Shown: positions 48,594 to 57,980, counted from the first letter of the stretch. The stretch is DNA of 64,000 nt from Symbiodinium natans (GCA_905221605.1 CAJNDS010002634.1:620001-684000), one strand, 5' to 3'. Notes: generated from the letters alone by a model not told the origin. Made by a program: numbers and translations.

Positions 48594-51293
48594 GACTCCC
48601 TGGGTGGCATCTCCCCACTCTCTCTGGCGTGCTTGTCTGGCCAACCCAGCTTGGTGCAGCTGCTCCTCTGCGCAGGCGCATCGATGGATGGCCCCGAAGG
48701 CCACGGAGGGGCCCCGCTTCTTAGGGATTCTTGGGAACCTCTTTTTTTTTAAGGTTTTGAGGTACTGCAAGTCCTAAGGAGCAGCTAAGATCAGAATTTT
48801 TGCTAGGGTTCCAAGTTCAGTATAGGCTCCTGCATGCTGCGTACAAGAACTTTGCTGGGATTTGCGAGATCTTGCTTGATTCCGGCGCCAGCCCCCACGT
48901 AGCATTCACGCGCAGCGGCCATATTCAACTGGAGAGCCCAGCGATAACGCCGCAACACGAGGACCACTGGCACCAAGTACTTTGTGAGCCCAGCCAGGGA
49001 GGGTGCTCGCTGCTGCAGCTCCGCACAGAAGCTTACTTAGCTAAGAGTTGAACTTTAAACTTTTTAGATTTCCTTCTTTAGTAGGAATAGTAAAGCTTAA
49101 CCTTTTTCTCCCCTTGGTTGTTGGAGAAGTAAGGAAGGAGTCACTGCCCTGCATCTGGCAGCTTGGCACGGCAGTGTCCGGATCTGTTCCTAGGCGTTTC
49201 CCAAGCATCACGTGTTGTTTATTGTTTTTGCATGCAGTGTACACATGAAACAATGTACTGTGCGAAGCTAGAACAGTCATCTGTAGAACATATCGGTTTT
49301 TCTGTATCTATCTATCCATCTATCTATCTGTATATAATGTTGCTTTCCTTAAGACATCAAAACCTGCTTTTTGAGTTTTTGAGTAGAAAGCCCCTTATAG
49401 AATCCTTAAGTAACCTACAGGACAGCAGGTTGTTTGGGGGGGGTTCTTAAGGTTTCTCTACTATACCCTCTCTTCGTTCAAAACCTGCCTTCAACCCTAA
49501 ACCCTGAACCCCAAACCCTAAACCCTAAACCGCGCAGGCTGGGCCCTGATCCAGGCCTCAGCGCGGCCCGACGCCAGGGACCGACTGCACCGCTCCGCGC
49601 TGATGCTGTCGGCCGAGAGGGGCCACCTGGAGGTGGGGTTTAGGATTTAGGGTTCAGGGTTTAGGGTTTAGGGGCAGAAAGGTTTAGGGTATAGGGTTCA
49701 GGGTTTAGGGTTTAGGGTTCAGGGTTTAGGGTTTAGGGTTTAGGGGCAAAAGGGTTTAGGGTTTAGGGTTGGTCTCTGGTGCCCGAGCGCAGCCCTCAGT
49801 CAAGGCATGAGGCAGCTCCCAGATTCGTTTAGGGGCAAAAGGGTTTAGGGTTTCGGATTTAGGGTTTAGGGTGTAGGGTTTAGGGTTTTGGGTTTAGGGT
49901 TTAGGGTCTCGGGCTATGACGACTTGGTAGCCCAGTGGTACCCTTTACTTTTTTTTTGGTTTCTGGCTTCCCGTATAAAATAGCCAAACCAAAAAAAGGG
50001 GTGCCCTTATCAGAATATGGCTACTGGTCTAACATGACGAGTATGGTTCCGGCCATGAATGTCACTGTGAGAGCTTTGTCGTTTGCGACTGTGGCTATGC
50101 TCATTGTGATCAAGACTTCACGACTAAGCATGTGTGTTTTGAAGCTTTTGGGTTGTTCCAGTGTCCTGCAGACCCGAAACCCTAAGCCCTAAACCCTAAA
50201 CCCTAAACTCTAAGCCCTAAACCCTAAACCCCCGGTTTGTTGAGATTTGTGTTTGCCGGCTGTCGTTGGGGGAGTCTTGGGGGGCCTTGGGTGTTTATAA
50301 GGCCTTTGAGAGGGGTGCCTCCTTGCAGGTGGTGCGGCTTCTGCTGGAGCCGCGGGCCTGCACTTTAGGGTTTAGGGTTTAGGGTTCAGGGTTCAGGGTT
50401 CAGGGTTTAGGGTTTAGGGTTTAGGGTTTAGGGCATTTGAACCTCGGAGTTCAATCCTTGGGTTTGACAGCTTCATCGGGAGGCTTTGAGGCTCGGCATG
50501 TTTTACTGGCCGCCCTCCTTCTCAAGTGGAGCCTTCCGCATTTCTAGTAGCCGCAAACCTTCTGGCACCCTACTACTCCGAGCTCTTTACGATCGCTACT
50601 TCCTACCAGCTTCCAAGCCGCTGCACCAAGCTGAAGAAGCCGTCGATGATTCTTGAAGCCGAACACCCCAACCGCAACCTTCAACCTGCAGACTCGGGCC
50701 ACGCGTTTTGGGGCCTTATCTGCTTTGGGGCTTTGGGTCTTTAGGACCTTCAACCTCTGTCGGATCTTTTTTCTCAAACGTTTAAAGGGGAATTCCGAAA
50801 ATAGGGGCACCCCTTGTATTATTAACCCCTGATATACCCCCCCAAATAATCTAGAATCCTTTCAAATGAACCACCCAAGAAAGGGTACCCTATTTTCGGA
50901 AACCTGTTTGTGGGTCTCGGGGAGTTTCTTGCTCGCCTCCGAACGGAAACCCTAAACCCTAAACCCGAAACCCGAAACCCCAAACCCTAAACTGTAGAAA
51001 TGGCGCAGCCCAAGGCAGCGGGCACACCTCCATGCCAGCACCTTGTCCTGAGGAGTACAAGGAGGGACCCGGTTTAGGGTTTAGGGTTTAGGGTTTAGGG
51101 TTTAGGGTTTAGGGTTTAGGGTTTAGGGTTTAGGGTTTAGGGTTTAGAAGGGACCCTTAATCTTATTCCCCTCTAGAACTCTTATGTCTACCTTATATAG
51201 TCCCGGTCCCTTGATTGTCCAGTTTCGAAAGAACCATCGCGCGCGTTTTGGGGCAGTGCTCCCAGTTCTGCCCCCCCCCCCCCTCCTTTTTTA

Positions 51294-51324
<31 letters not shown>

Positions 51325-54286
51325 TGGGGGGGGGGGGGGGTGGGGTGCAGGGGTGCTAAGTTCGGAGAAAGGCCCCCTAAACCCTATGAACCCTTTAAAC
51401 CCGAATGTTGTTGAAAGGGCTTAGGATGTTACAGTGCTTGTAGCAAGAGGCTTGTAGGGGCTCGTAGGCTTTAGGGTTGTGCTTGGGCATTTAGGCAATA
51501 CATGAAGCTTTAAGAGCCCCAAGCCCCTACTCTGTTGTAGGTTCTTAGTATCAAGAACCTTTGTAGGGTTCTTAGGTCTCTTACAAGAGCGGTAGGTTTT
51601 GTATTCTGAAAAAGGAGGACTTCAGGGACACCCTCCCCCAACCCTAAGCCTAAACCGGGAGCTCACCCCAAACATCCTGGCCGAGAGTGAAGGCCGAAAC
51701 CTTTAACTTCAAGGCTGCGCAATCCGAAGCCCTAGCTATGTACCTCGGCTGTTCCCCCCTATTCTAACAGTCCGGATTATAGTAACCCCTATTATACCCC
51801 CTATTAAGGACTGTTAGTATACGGGGGAACATCCCAACATGTACTCGTGAGGGGAAGTCGCCTTCAATTTTGGTCTATACAGTTCCTCGTTGCCATGCTT
51901 CTTCCGTAAATGGTTGAGCCTTGCGCTTTCCGAGTGTGTTTCCTTTTGTGAGAAGAGCGAAACAACATGACAAAAACCATTGCTGTAAATTCCCTGGCGG
52001 CTGCAAACTCTCCATTCCAGGTCTCCAGGGTCACACTGCAGCCTCCCTCGCTGCTCGGGCCAACCAGATTGCCACCATCCAGCTTCTGCTTGAGGGCAAG
52101 GCCAGGCCAAGGGCTTAGAGCTTAGGGTTTAGGGTTTAAGGGGTGTGTTTCGGACAAGGCTTTGAAGTGTTTGGGGTTTGATTCAGACTGTTAGTAGTTC
52201 TTGTGTTTATAACGACGCCCAGTAAGGCCTTACGAACCCAACCCACGTAAAGCTCAGGCTGACGTGGACTACGTCGCCTGGTTCGGGGCACCCACAATGC
52301 TGCACATTGCAGCGTACTGGCGCTACCAGGGCCTGGCGTCCGCGCTGCTGTTGCAAAAGGCCTTTTTGTGAAGCAAGGGGTCCTCTTGCATGTAGCTCCA
52401 GGACAAAAGTTGATGTATCCATCCAATTATCTAACGTAAACCTTACCTACCGATGCTGGTGTCCATGCACTTCTTCTAGATCATGATTTGTGTATAATAG
52501 ATTGGAGAGAGAGGGAGAGGGTGCCTGCCGACTGCCGAAGCCCAACAAACATGATGGAAACAGCAATGTCTCAACCACTCAACGCCTGCTCGAATACCAC
52601 AGGGATACCCTGCAGCTGGCCCCGCCAAAAACAGCCCCAGACAGGTCGAAAAGAAAGCCCCATGATACAAAACCCTACGAAGCCCTGGGAGCACCACAAG
52701 CTCATGAATGTCCTAAAAACACAACTCTAACGCCACATCAAGCAGCTTGCAAAAGCATAAGCCATCAACCGCAAACCCTGTTGGCACTTCCGGTGATCAG
52801 TTGCTCCTGACCCTTTTTGTGATCTGACCTGTAGATTGTTCGCGGCCAGCTGACAATTTCAAAAGGCTACAGATGGACCGTTGTTGCAAACCCCGCAAGT
52901 GTGGCACCTTGATCCCTGATAACCTACCCTAAGAATCCAAGACCTGCCTTTTTTTGTGAGCTCTGAACATCAGACCCCTTTCCCAAAAAATATGGTAGGC
53001 CTTGGGTTTTTGAAACCCTAAACCCTACACCCTTAGAGACCCTTAGAGGTGAACCTTGATGTCGGGAGGCGAACACGGAGGCAGCGCTGACCCCCGGTGG
53101 GGTGCGGCCCCTGATGGTCGCCGCGGAAAGGGGCTCGGTGGAGGCCTCCGAAACAGGGCTCACAGAGAGAGCTCATGGGGGTTTTAGGGTTTAGGGTTTA
53201 GGGTTTGTAGGGTTTAGGGTTTAGGGTTGGATTTCTGGGGGGCTTTGCCCTAAACCGGCCCTACACCCCAAACCCTAAACCCTTACAACTCATCTGAGGT
53301 GTGTCAGCTCCTGTTGGGGTTCCGGGCGGAGGTCGGTGCTGTGGACGACGTGGGCGAAAGCGCCTGGCAGAAGGCCACTCACTGGTGTTGGTCTCTTAGT
53401 CTGGTTCAGAAGGGCTTGGGGTTTAACCCCTCCCCCCAATATTAAACCCCGCCTATACACCCTAACGTTAAATACATGTTAGAGTATATGGGGGGGGTTT
53501 AATATGAGGGGGTAGGGGGGTTTAGTATTAGGGGGAGGGGATTATAAGGTTTCGGGCTGATTATGGTATTTTTTTCTACCGTTGATTGTCGACATGCTGG
53601 CACATTCCCGGCCTGTTCTCGACAGTTGCTGACAGACAGGAAGGGAAGTACCTGATCACACTTTTAGATACTCTTCTGAACAGCCTGGCCAATCTAGCAC
53701 GCCTTTCGGAACCCTAAACCCTAAACCCCAAACCCCAAACTCCAAACCCTTCTTTTTTCAAGCAGCTCGAAGCTATGGCCTAAGACTATTACTTGGCAGC
53801 CCGTTTTACTGTGGTTATTATACAGTAGCCAAACCCCAAAAAGAGTGCCCTTTTTTCTTATACTATGGCCACTGGGCTACCAATTACAAGTGTCTAAGAC
53901 GTAGCAGCAGTGATCTGCAAGACGCCGAAGTAGGGTTAAGAGCCATGCCAGGTTCGCACCACTTTCGGTGGTGACTCGCTCTTGCGTTGTCCTTCCTCCC
54001 TCAACCCCGCCTTGATCATCACTGCCTCGCATAGGTGTTGCAAGAGCCCCAAAGAAGGCTAATTGGAGTGCCTTCTAAGCCCTACAACCCTAAACCCGAC
54101 ATCCTAAGCCCTTTGTGAACCCAGACTCCTGAAGTCAGCTAGGAACCCTTCAACCCTAAACCCTACCAGGCCGTCCTCGCTGGCCACCTCAAGATCAGTC
54201 ACCTCCTGGCCGCATGCGGCGCAGCCTCTGCGCTGACCGTGGGCCCGCCCAGCGATCCCAGCCGAAGCCCTGAACCCGCCGGATAG
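48594..54286 (+). CDS. Ankyrin-repeat protein, ten exons
   Basis: Exons: 48594-48715, 48826-49027, 49134-49185, 49538-49632, 50329-50359, 52021-52112, 52258-52359, 53069-53143, 53299-53373, 54170-54286 (stop TAG). The coding sum is 963 bases and every joint keeps frame. Ankyrin units include SPLSLACLSGQPSLVQLLLC, APLLHAAYKNFAGICEILLD, GVTALHLAAWHGSVRICWAL, SALMLSAERGHLEVVRLLLE, GHTAASLAARANQIATIQLL, APTMLHIAAYWRYQGLASAL, RPLMVAAERGSVEVCQLLLG and ESAWQKAVLAGHLKISHLLA. Donors are GT, GC and GA; most acceptors are CAG, GAG or TAG. The first exon may not be the true start. The exon 5-6 joint leaves a short loop, so a small exon may be missing. Protein-protein binding is the expected role. Confidence 0.76.
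48716..48825 (+). mobile_element. F9 introner (GC-AG intron)
   Basis: 110 bases: CTTAGGGATTCTTGGG on the left, GGGTTCCAAGTTCAGTATAG on the right, and an internal TACTGCAAGTCCTAAGGAGC shared in part with the 46409 copy. GCT(T/C) flanks both sides. The join CC-G CTC completes APLLHAA of the ankyrin consensus, which strongly supports the splice. Confidence 0.9.
49028..49133 (+). mobile_element. F10 introner (GA-AG intron)
   Basis: 106 bases: CTTACTTAGCTAAGAGTTG on the left, GTTGTTGGAGAAGTAAG on the right. GAAG flanks both sides. GA-AG splicing joins ACA to GAA GGA GTC ACT GCC and yields TEGVTALHLAAWHG, an ideal ankyrin unit. No GT or GC donor nearby gives that frame. Confidence 0.87.
49352..49450. 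mobile_element. F7 element inside an ankyrin-gene intron
   Basis: CTTAAGACATCAAAACCTGC on the left, GGGGGGGGTTCTTAAGG on the right, flanked by TTTC. It lies in the intron 49186-49537, showing insertion into intron as well as exon sequence. Confidence 0.72.
49911..50182 (+). CDS. Cys/His-rich exon split by an F5 element
   Basis: Upstream part SGYDDL (to 49926), downstream part (from 50042) YGSGHECHCESFVVCDCGYA then HCDQDFTTKHVCFEAFGLFQ and CPAD. The GT-AG intron 49927-50041 keeps the frame. The Cys/His spacing suggests a metal-binding or disulfide-rich module of unknown family. It lies inside the ankyrin-gene intron 49633-50328, so it may be a nested gene, a cassette exon or a relic. An alternative frame over the same bases is hydrophobic. 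Confidence 0.45.
49920..50033. mobile_element. F5 element
   Basis: CTTGGTAGCCCAGTGGTACC on the left and ATGGCTACTGGTCTAAC on the right are imperfect inverted repeats; ATGACGA flanks both sides. Copies lie at 18068 and 53788. Confidence 0.74.
50515..50659 (+). CDS. Exon-like open frame
   Basis: The frame reads SSGAFRISSSRKPSGTLLLR then ALYDRYFLPASKPLHQAEEA and stops at TGA. It lies within the ankyrin-gene intron 50360-52020; another frame (FLVAANLLAPYYSELFTIAT) is also open, so it is uncertain. Confidence 0.3.
50785..50910. mobile_element. F6-related element
   Basis: ATTCCGAAAATAGGGGCACC on the left and GGGTACCCTATTTTCGGAAA on the right are clear inverted repeats; the core CTAGAATCCTTTCAAATG matches the copy at 31418. 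Confidence 0.78.
51009..51065 (+). CDS. Small exon-like segment
   Basis: After GGCGCAG the frame reads QGSGHTSMPAPCPEEYKE, and a GA donor (GGAGG then GACCC) may follow. It lies in the ankyrin-gene intron 50360-52020 and is a candidate for the missing small exon, but its sequence is not ankyrin-like. Confidence 0.35.
51074..51148. repeat. TTTAGGG block, about 11 units
   Basis: A perfect tandem array inside an intron of the ankyrin gene. Confidence 0.96.
51295..51342. repeat. Poly-T followed by poly-G
   Basis: About 25 T then about 15 G. Such homopolymers are likely sites of assembly length error. Confidence 0.9.
51745..51833. mobile_element. F2 element
   Basis: TCGGCTGTTCCCCCCTATTC on the left and TAGTATACGGGGGAACATCC then CAA on the right, with the inner ACAGTCCGG/AAGGACTGT pair. 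ATGTAC occurs on both flanks in 8-base copies. It lies in the ankyrin-gene intron. Confidence 0.8.
53425..53540. mobile_element. F13 palindromic element
   Basis: CCCCTCCCCCCAATATTAAA on the left and TTTAGTATTAGGGGGAGGGG on the right pair over most of their length, with GTTAAATACATGTTAGAG as the loop. It lies in an intron of the ankyrin gene. Only one copy was found. Confidence 0.72.
53788..53887. mobile_element. F5 element
   Basis: TTGGCAGCCCGTTTTACTGT on the left and TATGGCCACTGGGCTACCAA on the right, with TTAC on both sides. It lies in the last intron of the ankyrin gene. Confidence 0.72.
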
Positions 54287-54554
54287 CGGGTTAGGGGTTT
54301 AGGGGTTTGAGGGTTTGCTCGGAGGGTTTAGGGGTTTAGGGTTAGGGCTTTGGGGTTTATGGGATTATAGGGTTTGGGGTTAGTTTTTGGTTGTAGGAAA
54401 TGCTATGATGCTGGCAGCATGGTAAACAGGGTGTATTGACAAGGGCGTGTGTTTTCTGTGACTTTCTGGTCGATGGTGTAGGGCTGAGGCCCCTGCATGA
54501 GGCTGTACGCTGTACAAGGATGCTGAATTATGCTATAGTTCGATTCCCGAACGT

Positions 54555-54765
54555 TTGGCATCTGCAATGGTGTGGCCATTCTCATGCCTGCTGGCTGAGA
54601 AGACACAAGGCCCCTGGACTGCTCCGGAACCCGGAGCATATTCTCTAGAATTTTCTTGGGGCAACATCTATCTGGAGTTCCGTAAGATGTACCTAGAGAC
54701 AAACAGGGCAATCGATCCGGTCATGAGACAAGTTCCCTTGTGGTAGGCTTTGTGTGTCTCTAGGT
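54555..54765 (+). CDS. Exon-like frame with a short hairpin
   Basis: The frame reads LLAEKTQGPWTAPEPGAYSL then EFSWGNIYLEFRKMYLETNR and stops at TAG. The 3' part lies in a possible small inverted-repeat element (GTACCTAGAGACA ... TGTCTCTAGGTAA, 54689-54765). Tentative. Confidence 0.3.
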
Positions 54766-54999
54766 AAAGTTTTTTGGGATTGCCGTCCGTTCTTTCCTCG
54801 ATAGCCACTGTCTTTGGAGACCTTCCGAAACCCTAAACCCTGAACCCTAAAACCTTAAACCCTAAACCCTGGATTTGCAAGCAGAACTTGATTCCGGAAG
54901 GCCCTTCACCAGCATGTCGGGGGTTCTGATCGAAAGGAGACTGCAAAAGAGGTGAGAGGAGATAGCGTGATTGCACTTGTTTGTGTTTCGTTACATAAT

Positions 55000-55022
55000 G
55001 TATGTATATATATATATGTATT
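55000..55022. repeat. TA microsatellite
   Basis: A short TATATATATA run. Confidence 0.8.
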
Positions 55023-55342
55023 TGTTTACCCGACTTGAAGAAATCACGTGCGCAACCCGTCATCAAGTCGTCTAAAGAGAGTTGGTACGAGCACGGCACC
55101 ACCATGCAAAGTTAGAGACAACGCCCCCGCTCCGAACCCGGCTGAAAACACGAGCCCTGGGTTCGGACCTGCGCAAAGGGCTACACTGCTACATGTGAGC
55201 GTTTCAAAGTGGACGGTTGTCGTGATGTGCCGCTGCTGCTGAAGAAAGAGTCGCGCTAACCCTGGCCAAGCCTTCACAAGGGTTTGAGCTCTGTGTGCCT
55301 TCACCATCACGTACATTCACGCACCCCTAGGGCTTAAGGCAG

Positions 55343-55491
55343 GCATGCTGGCCAACGAAGCTGAATGCCTTGCACCAAGTCGGTCACCTAAGGATGCTTT
55401 GGGAATCATTTCCGGGAGCGTGAACTTGAAGGAGTTCTCGGACTACCGCTTGAACTTCGAGGGCGTGAAGCGCACCCTGATGCTTTGCTAG
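55343..55491 (+). CDS. Terminal exon, unknown protein
   Basis: After AAGGCAG the frame reads MLANEAECLAPSRSPKDALG then IISGSVNLKEFSDYRLNFEG and VKRTLMLC, stopping at TAG. It has strong protein character over 48 codons. No family is recognised. Confidence 0.52.
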
Positions 55492-55549
55492 CTCATCCCA
55501 AACCCTAATCCTTTCTTGTGTTACGCCTCGACTTCAGTCCGGACAAAAC

Positions 55550-55642
55550 TGGGTTGTGCTTTGAGAGAATTTTCAATGCCCCTTCTTTCCTTGTAGGGGA
55601 ACCTATTCACAACTAAAGTCAAAGGGTTCAAAGCACAACCCT
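55550..55642. mobile_element. F11 inverted-repeat element
   Basis: GGGTTGTGCTTTGAGAGAAT on the left and TTCAAAGCACAACCC on the right are inverted repeats around a core with CTTGTAGGGGAACC. One copy only. Confidence 0.7.
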
Positions 55643-55704
55643 GAACCCTAAACCCTAAACCCTAAACCCTAAACCCTAAACCCTAAACCCTAAACCCAAC
55701 TCAG

Positions 55705-55787
55705 AAAAAGGTATCTTGGAAGGCCTCCGGAAGGCAAAGGGCGGAGGGCACGTCGAGCTGCCCCTCGGCCTTGGCCAGCCCGAAAGT
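55705..55787 (+). CDS. Exon-like segment
   Basis: After AACTCAG the frame reads ILEGLRKAKGGGHVELPLGL then GQPE and ends at TTTAGGG-type DNA. GC-rich, plausible exon. Confidence 0.42.
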
Positions 55788-56009
55788 TTAACAAGACATT
55801 AGGGTTTAGGGTTTAGGGTTTAGGGTTTAGGGTTTAGGGTTTAGGGTTTAGGGGTAGCCCTTCTTGGGGTTGGATCAGAGTCTGCGGTGGGAATAGTAGG
55901 GGTTCCCCCTGTGTTGGGACATGGCATCACCGGGTCGAGGCCTTGTAAGCCGCCTGTAAGGCTACTAGCCCTGAATCAAAAGTAGGGTCCTTCTTGTCGT
56001 CCCTAAAAG

Positions 56010-56095
56010 AGTTTATGGTTCATATTACCTCAATAGGGATTATAGTAGTACAGGGTATGTGGCCCCAATTTTGGGGTTCATTGCTCCCAAGGTTG
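56010..56095. mobile_element. F4 element
   Basis: TTTATGGTTCATATTACCTC on the left, a GTACAGGGTATGTGG core, and CCAATTTTGGGGTTCATTG then TCCCAAGG on the right. Same order as the copy at 62284. Confidence 0.7.
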
Positions 56096-56332
56096 AGCCC
56101 AAAAACCCCAAAAAACAAGGGGTTTCGGAGGTTTGGAGGGGGCGCGCGCGCAAGTTGCGCCCTTTGACTGGGGCGTTTGGGCGATATGGACACTGTATGA
56201 GGCAACCTAAACCTTAGCCGGACCAACTCTTTGTTAGAATTGTTGTGAAATTTGCCAACCAATGTGCCTGGTCGGAGTCCTTCCTGAATTTGAAAGGAAA
56301 CTATCAGGACTCGCGTCGCGTTGGGCTGTACC

Positions 56333-56500
56333 GTAAGAACCCCAAACCTACAATTTTTGTGGGCTACGCAAATCACTTGTACGATTCTTAGGAAGCCTGG
56401 GAAAAAGTAAGCTTACCTTTTGTGGGTTACTAGAATCATAGGCCCTTATATTGGATTCTTGGGCAACCCAGGAAAAAGTAGGTGTTGGATTCTTGCGGCA
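56333..56500. mobile_element. F7-type element, tandem copies
   Basis: GTAAGAACCCCAAACCTACA followed by two successive segments sharing GATTCTTGGGCAACCCAGG / GATTCTTAGGAAGCCTGGGA and GAAAAAGTAGG / GAAAAAGTAAG. It appears to be an internally duplicated member. Confidence 0.55.
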
Positions 56501-56729
56501 GGTAGGCTTGGGTTATTATGGTTGCCTCGAGGCCTGCGAGCTGGCTCGATGTGCTGATGTATGGTGTGCCGTGGCAATGCTTTAGGGTTTAGGGTTTAGG
56601 GTTCAGGGTTTAGGGTTCAGGGTTCAGGGTTTAGGGTTTAGGGTTTAGGGGTAGGGAATGAGGGAATGAGATAATATAAGCCCTTAAAGGGCCCTGATTC
56701 CCTCATTCCCTGCTAACCAACAGTAAGAA

Positions 56730-56834
56730 CCTTGCGGTCCAAACGAACCCGGGGGTCATATGCCCTATACTACCTGAAATACCGATGAATGTATATGAAC
56801 CATGAACCCTTGCAGGGTTCATCTGGCCCTCAAG
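56730..56834. mobile_element. F4 element, reverse orientation
   Basis: GCGGTCCAAACGAACCCGGG on the left and GCAGGGTTCATCTGGCCCTC then AAGG on the right are inverted repeats; the interior CATATGCCCTATACTACC is the reverse complement of the 62284 core. Confidence 0.72.
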
Positions 56835-56984
56835 GATGGGATGCTTGAAGGTTACTGCTTCAGAGTGTATCGGCAGCAGCTTTTCACCTCGAACTTTTGT
56901 GTGTTCATGCGGCAGGGTTGTGGCCGCGGGGTCCGGCAACATTACGTTGAAGTACGTGGGCTTGATGTGCCTGAGGCTTTCTGA
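56835..56984 (+). CDS. Exon-like frame after an F4 element
   Basis: The frame reads DGMLEGYCFRVYRQQLFTSN then FCVFMRQGCGRGVRQHYVEV and RGLDVPEAF, stopping at TGA. Plausible C-terminal exon with Cys and aromatic residues. No domain is recognised. Confidence 0.42.
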   Translation, partial: DGMLEGYCFRVYRQQLFTSNFCVFMRQGCGRGVRQHYVEVRGLDVPEAF

Positions 56985-57239
56985 TAATTTGCTGTATCTC
57001 TTTCCTGGCAGCGGAGGGTGCAACAGGAACCCTGAACCCACTTGCCGTTCAGGTCAATGAGAGCTACGATACAGCACACACCTCCGCAACGTCGCAAGAC
57101 CGCCGCTGTGGCAAAGGCCCGTCATCAAAACACTTTCATATTCGGAGCATGTGCTTTTATATTGCAGTGTACAGATGAAGTTCATTTACGCAAAAGAGGC
57201 TGGGATAACCTCGGCACTATCATAATACCGGGATGCACT

Positions 57240-57690
57240 AATTAGGCGGGATATACACCTTTGATGCGATTACCGTGGCCAATAGTAGGCCTAGCAAAAC
57301 ATTCTCGAGCATAATGGCCAAACTTGCTGTAGTGTCTACGCACCCCTGTTGTAGTGCTAACGTTTTCATGTAGCATTGTGATGACGCGTCATAGGGCGCC
57401 CCTAGCGCACTAAAACTATTGAACGCGAGGTATCCTAGTGATACTACCTTGCGGGCACAACTTTTGTTAGGTCAGATTGCGTCGGTATGCTTGCGACTTA
57501 CGTCTGAACCCACATCAGTGGTTTCGGGAACACTTTACGTCCTGAGAGCTTCACTTAAAGAAGCGAGTCGACCGCTCATAGATACGAGCCGACGACGACA
57601 ACACCCTCGGCATCACATATATGTGCTGAACTTCGCCCTGAAGTGCATCCTATCCTACCTCCCTCCACCACCCAAGTAAGACCCAAGGAC
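57240..57690 (+). other. Telomere-repeat-free stretch, weak open frame
   Basis: An open frame at 57419-57679 (ALLLGQ-like start LRAQLLLGQIASVCLRLTSE, later HHIYVLNFALKCILSYLPPP) ends at TAA. It is more AT-balanced than the surroundings. No family is recognised. Confidence 0.3.
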
Positions 57691-57762
57691 GGAGTCATTG
57701 CGGGTTGTTTGGCCTCATTTTGGGTAGGGGGTAGTTAAGGCAGCCCATGCGCAAGTCATGGG

Positions 57763-57846
57763 TTGGCATGTTCCCCCCTATACTACCAGTCCTTAATGGG
57801 GAAAATAGTAGGGGGTACTATAATCCCTATGAACATCCCAAGTCAT
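57763..57846. mobile_element. F2 element with perfect 8-bp target copy
   Basis: TTGGCATGTTCCCCCCTATA on the left and GAACATCCCAA on the right, flanked by GTCATGGG on both sides. This copy defines the 8-base duplication of the family. Removing it joins a frame QPMRKSW to VLHVRTSPCGSPPVASRA. Confidence 0.82.
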
Positions 57847-57894
57847 GGGTTCTACATGTCCGAACCAGTCCCTGTGGGTCTCCACCTGTTGCAA

Positions 57895-57980
57895 GTAGGG
57901 CTACATGGAGTTGCACACTAGGGCACTTAAGGGGCGTTTTAGTGGGCTATCAGTACAGCTGAAATTGGGTTATAACTACC
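57895..57980. mobile_element. F3 element, decayed
   Basis: CACTTAAGGGGCGTTTTAGT, GGGCTATCAGTACAG and a right arm GGGTTATAACTACCATGAAC match F3; the left end is degraded. Confidence 0.6.

Noticed and set aside
55044..55316. Minus-strand ORF of 90 residues
   Set aside because: Both strands are open over this GC-rich stretch and neither shows a motif, splice border or link to a neighbour.
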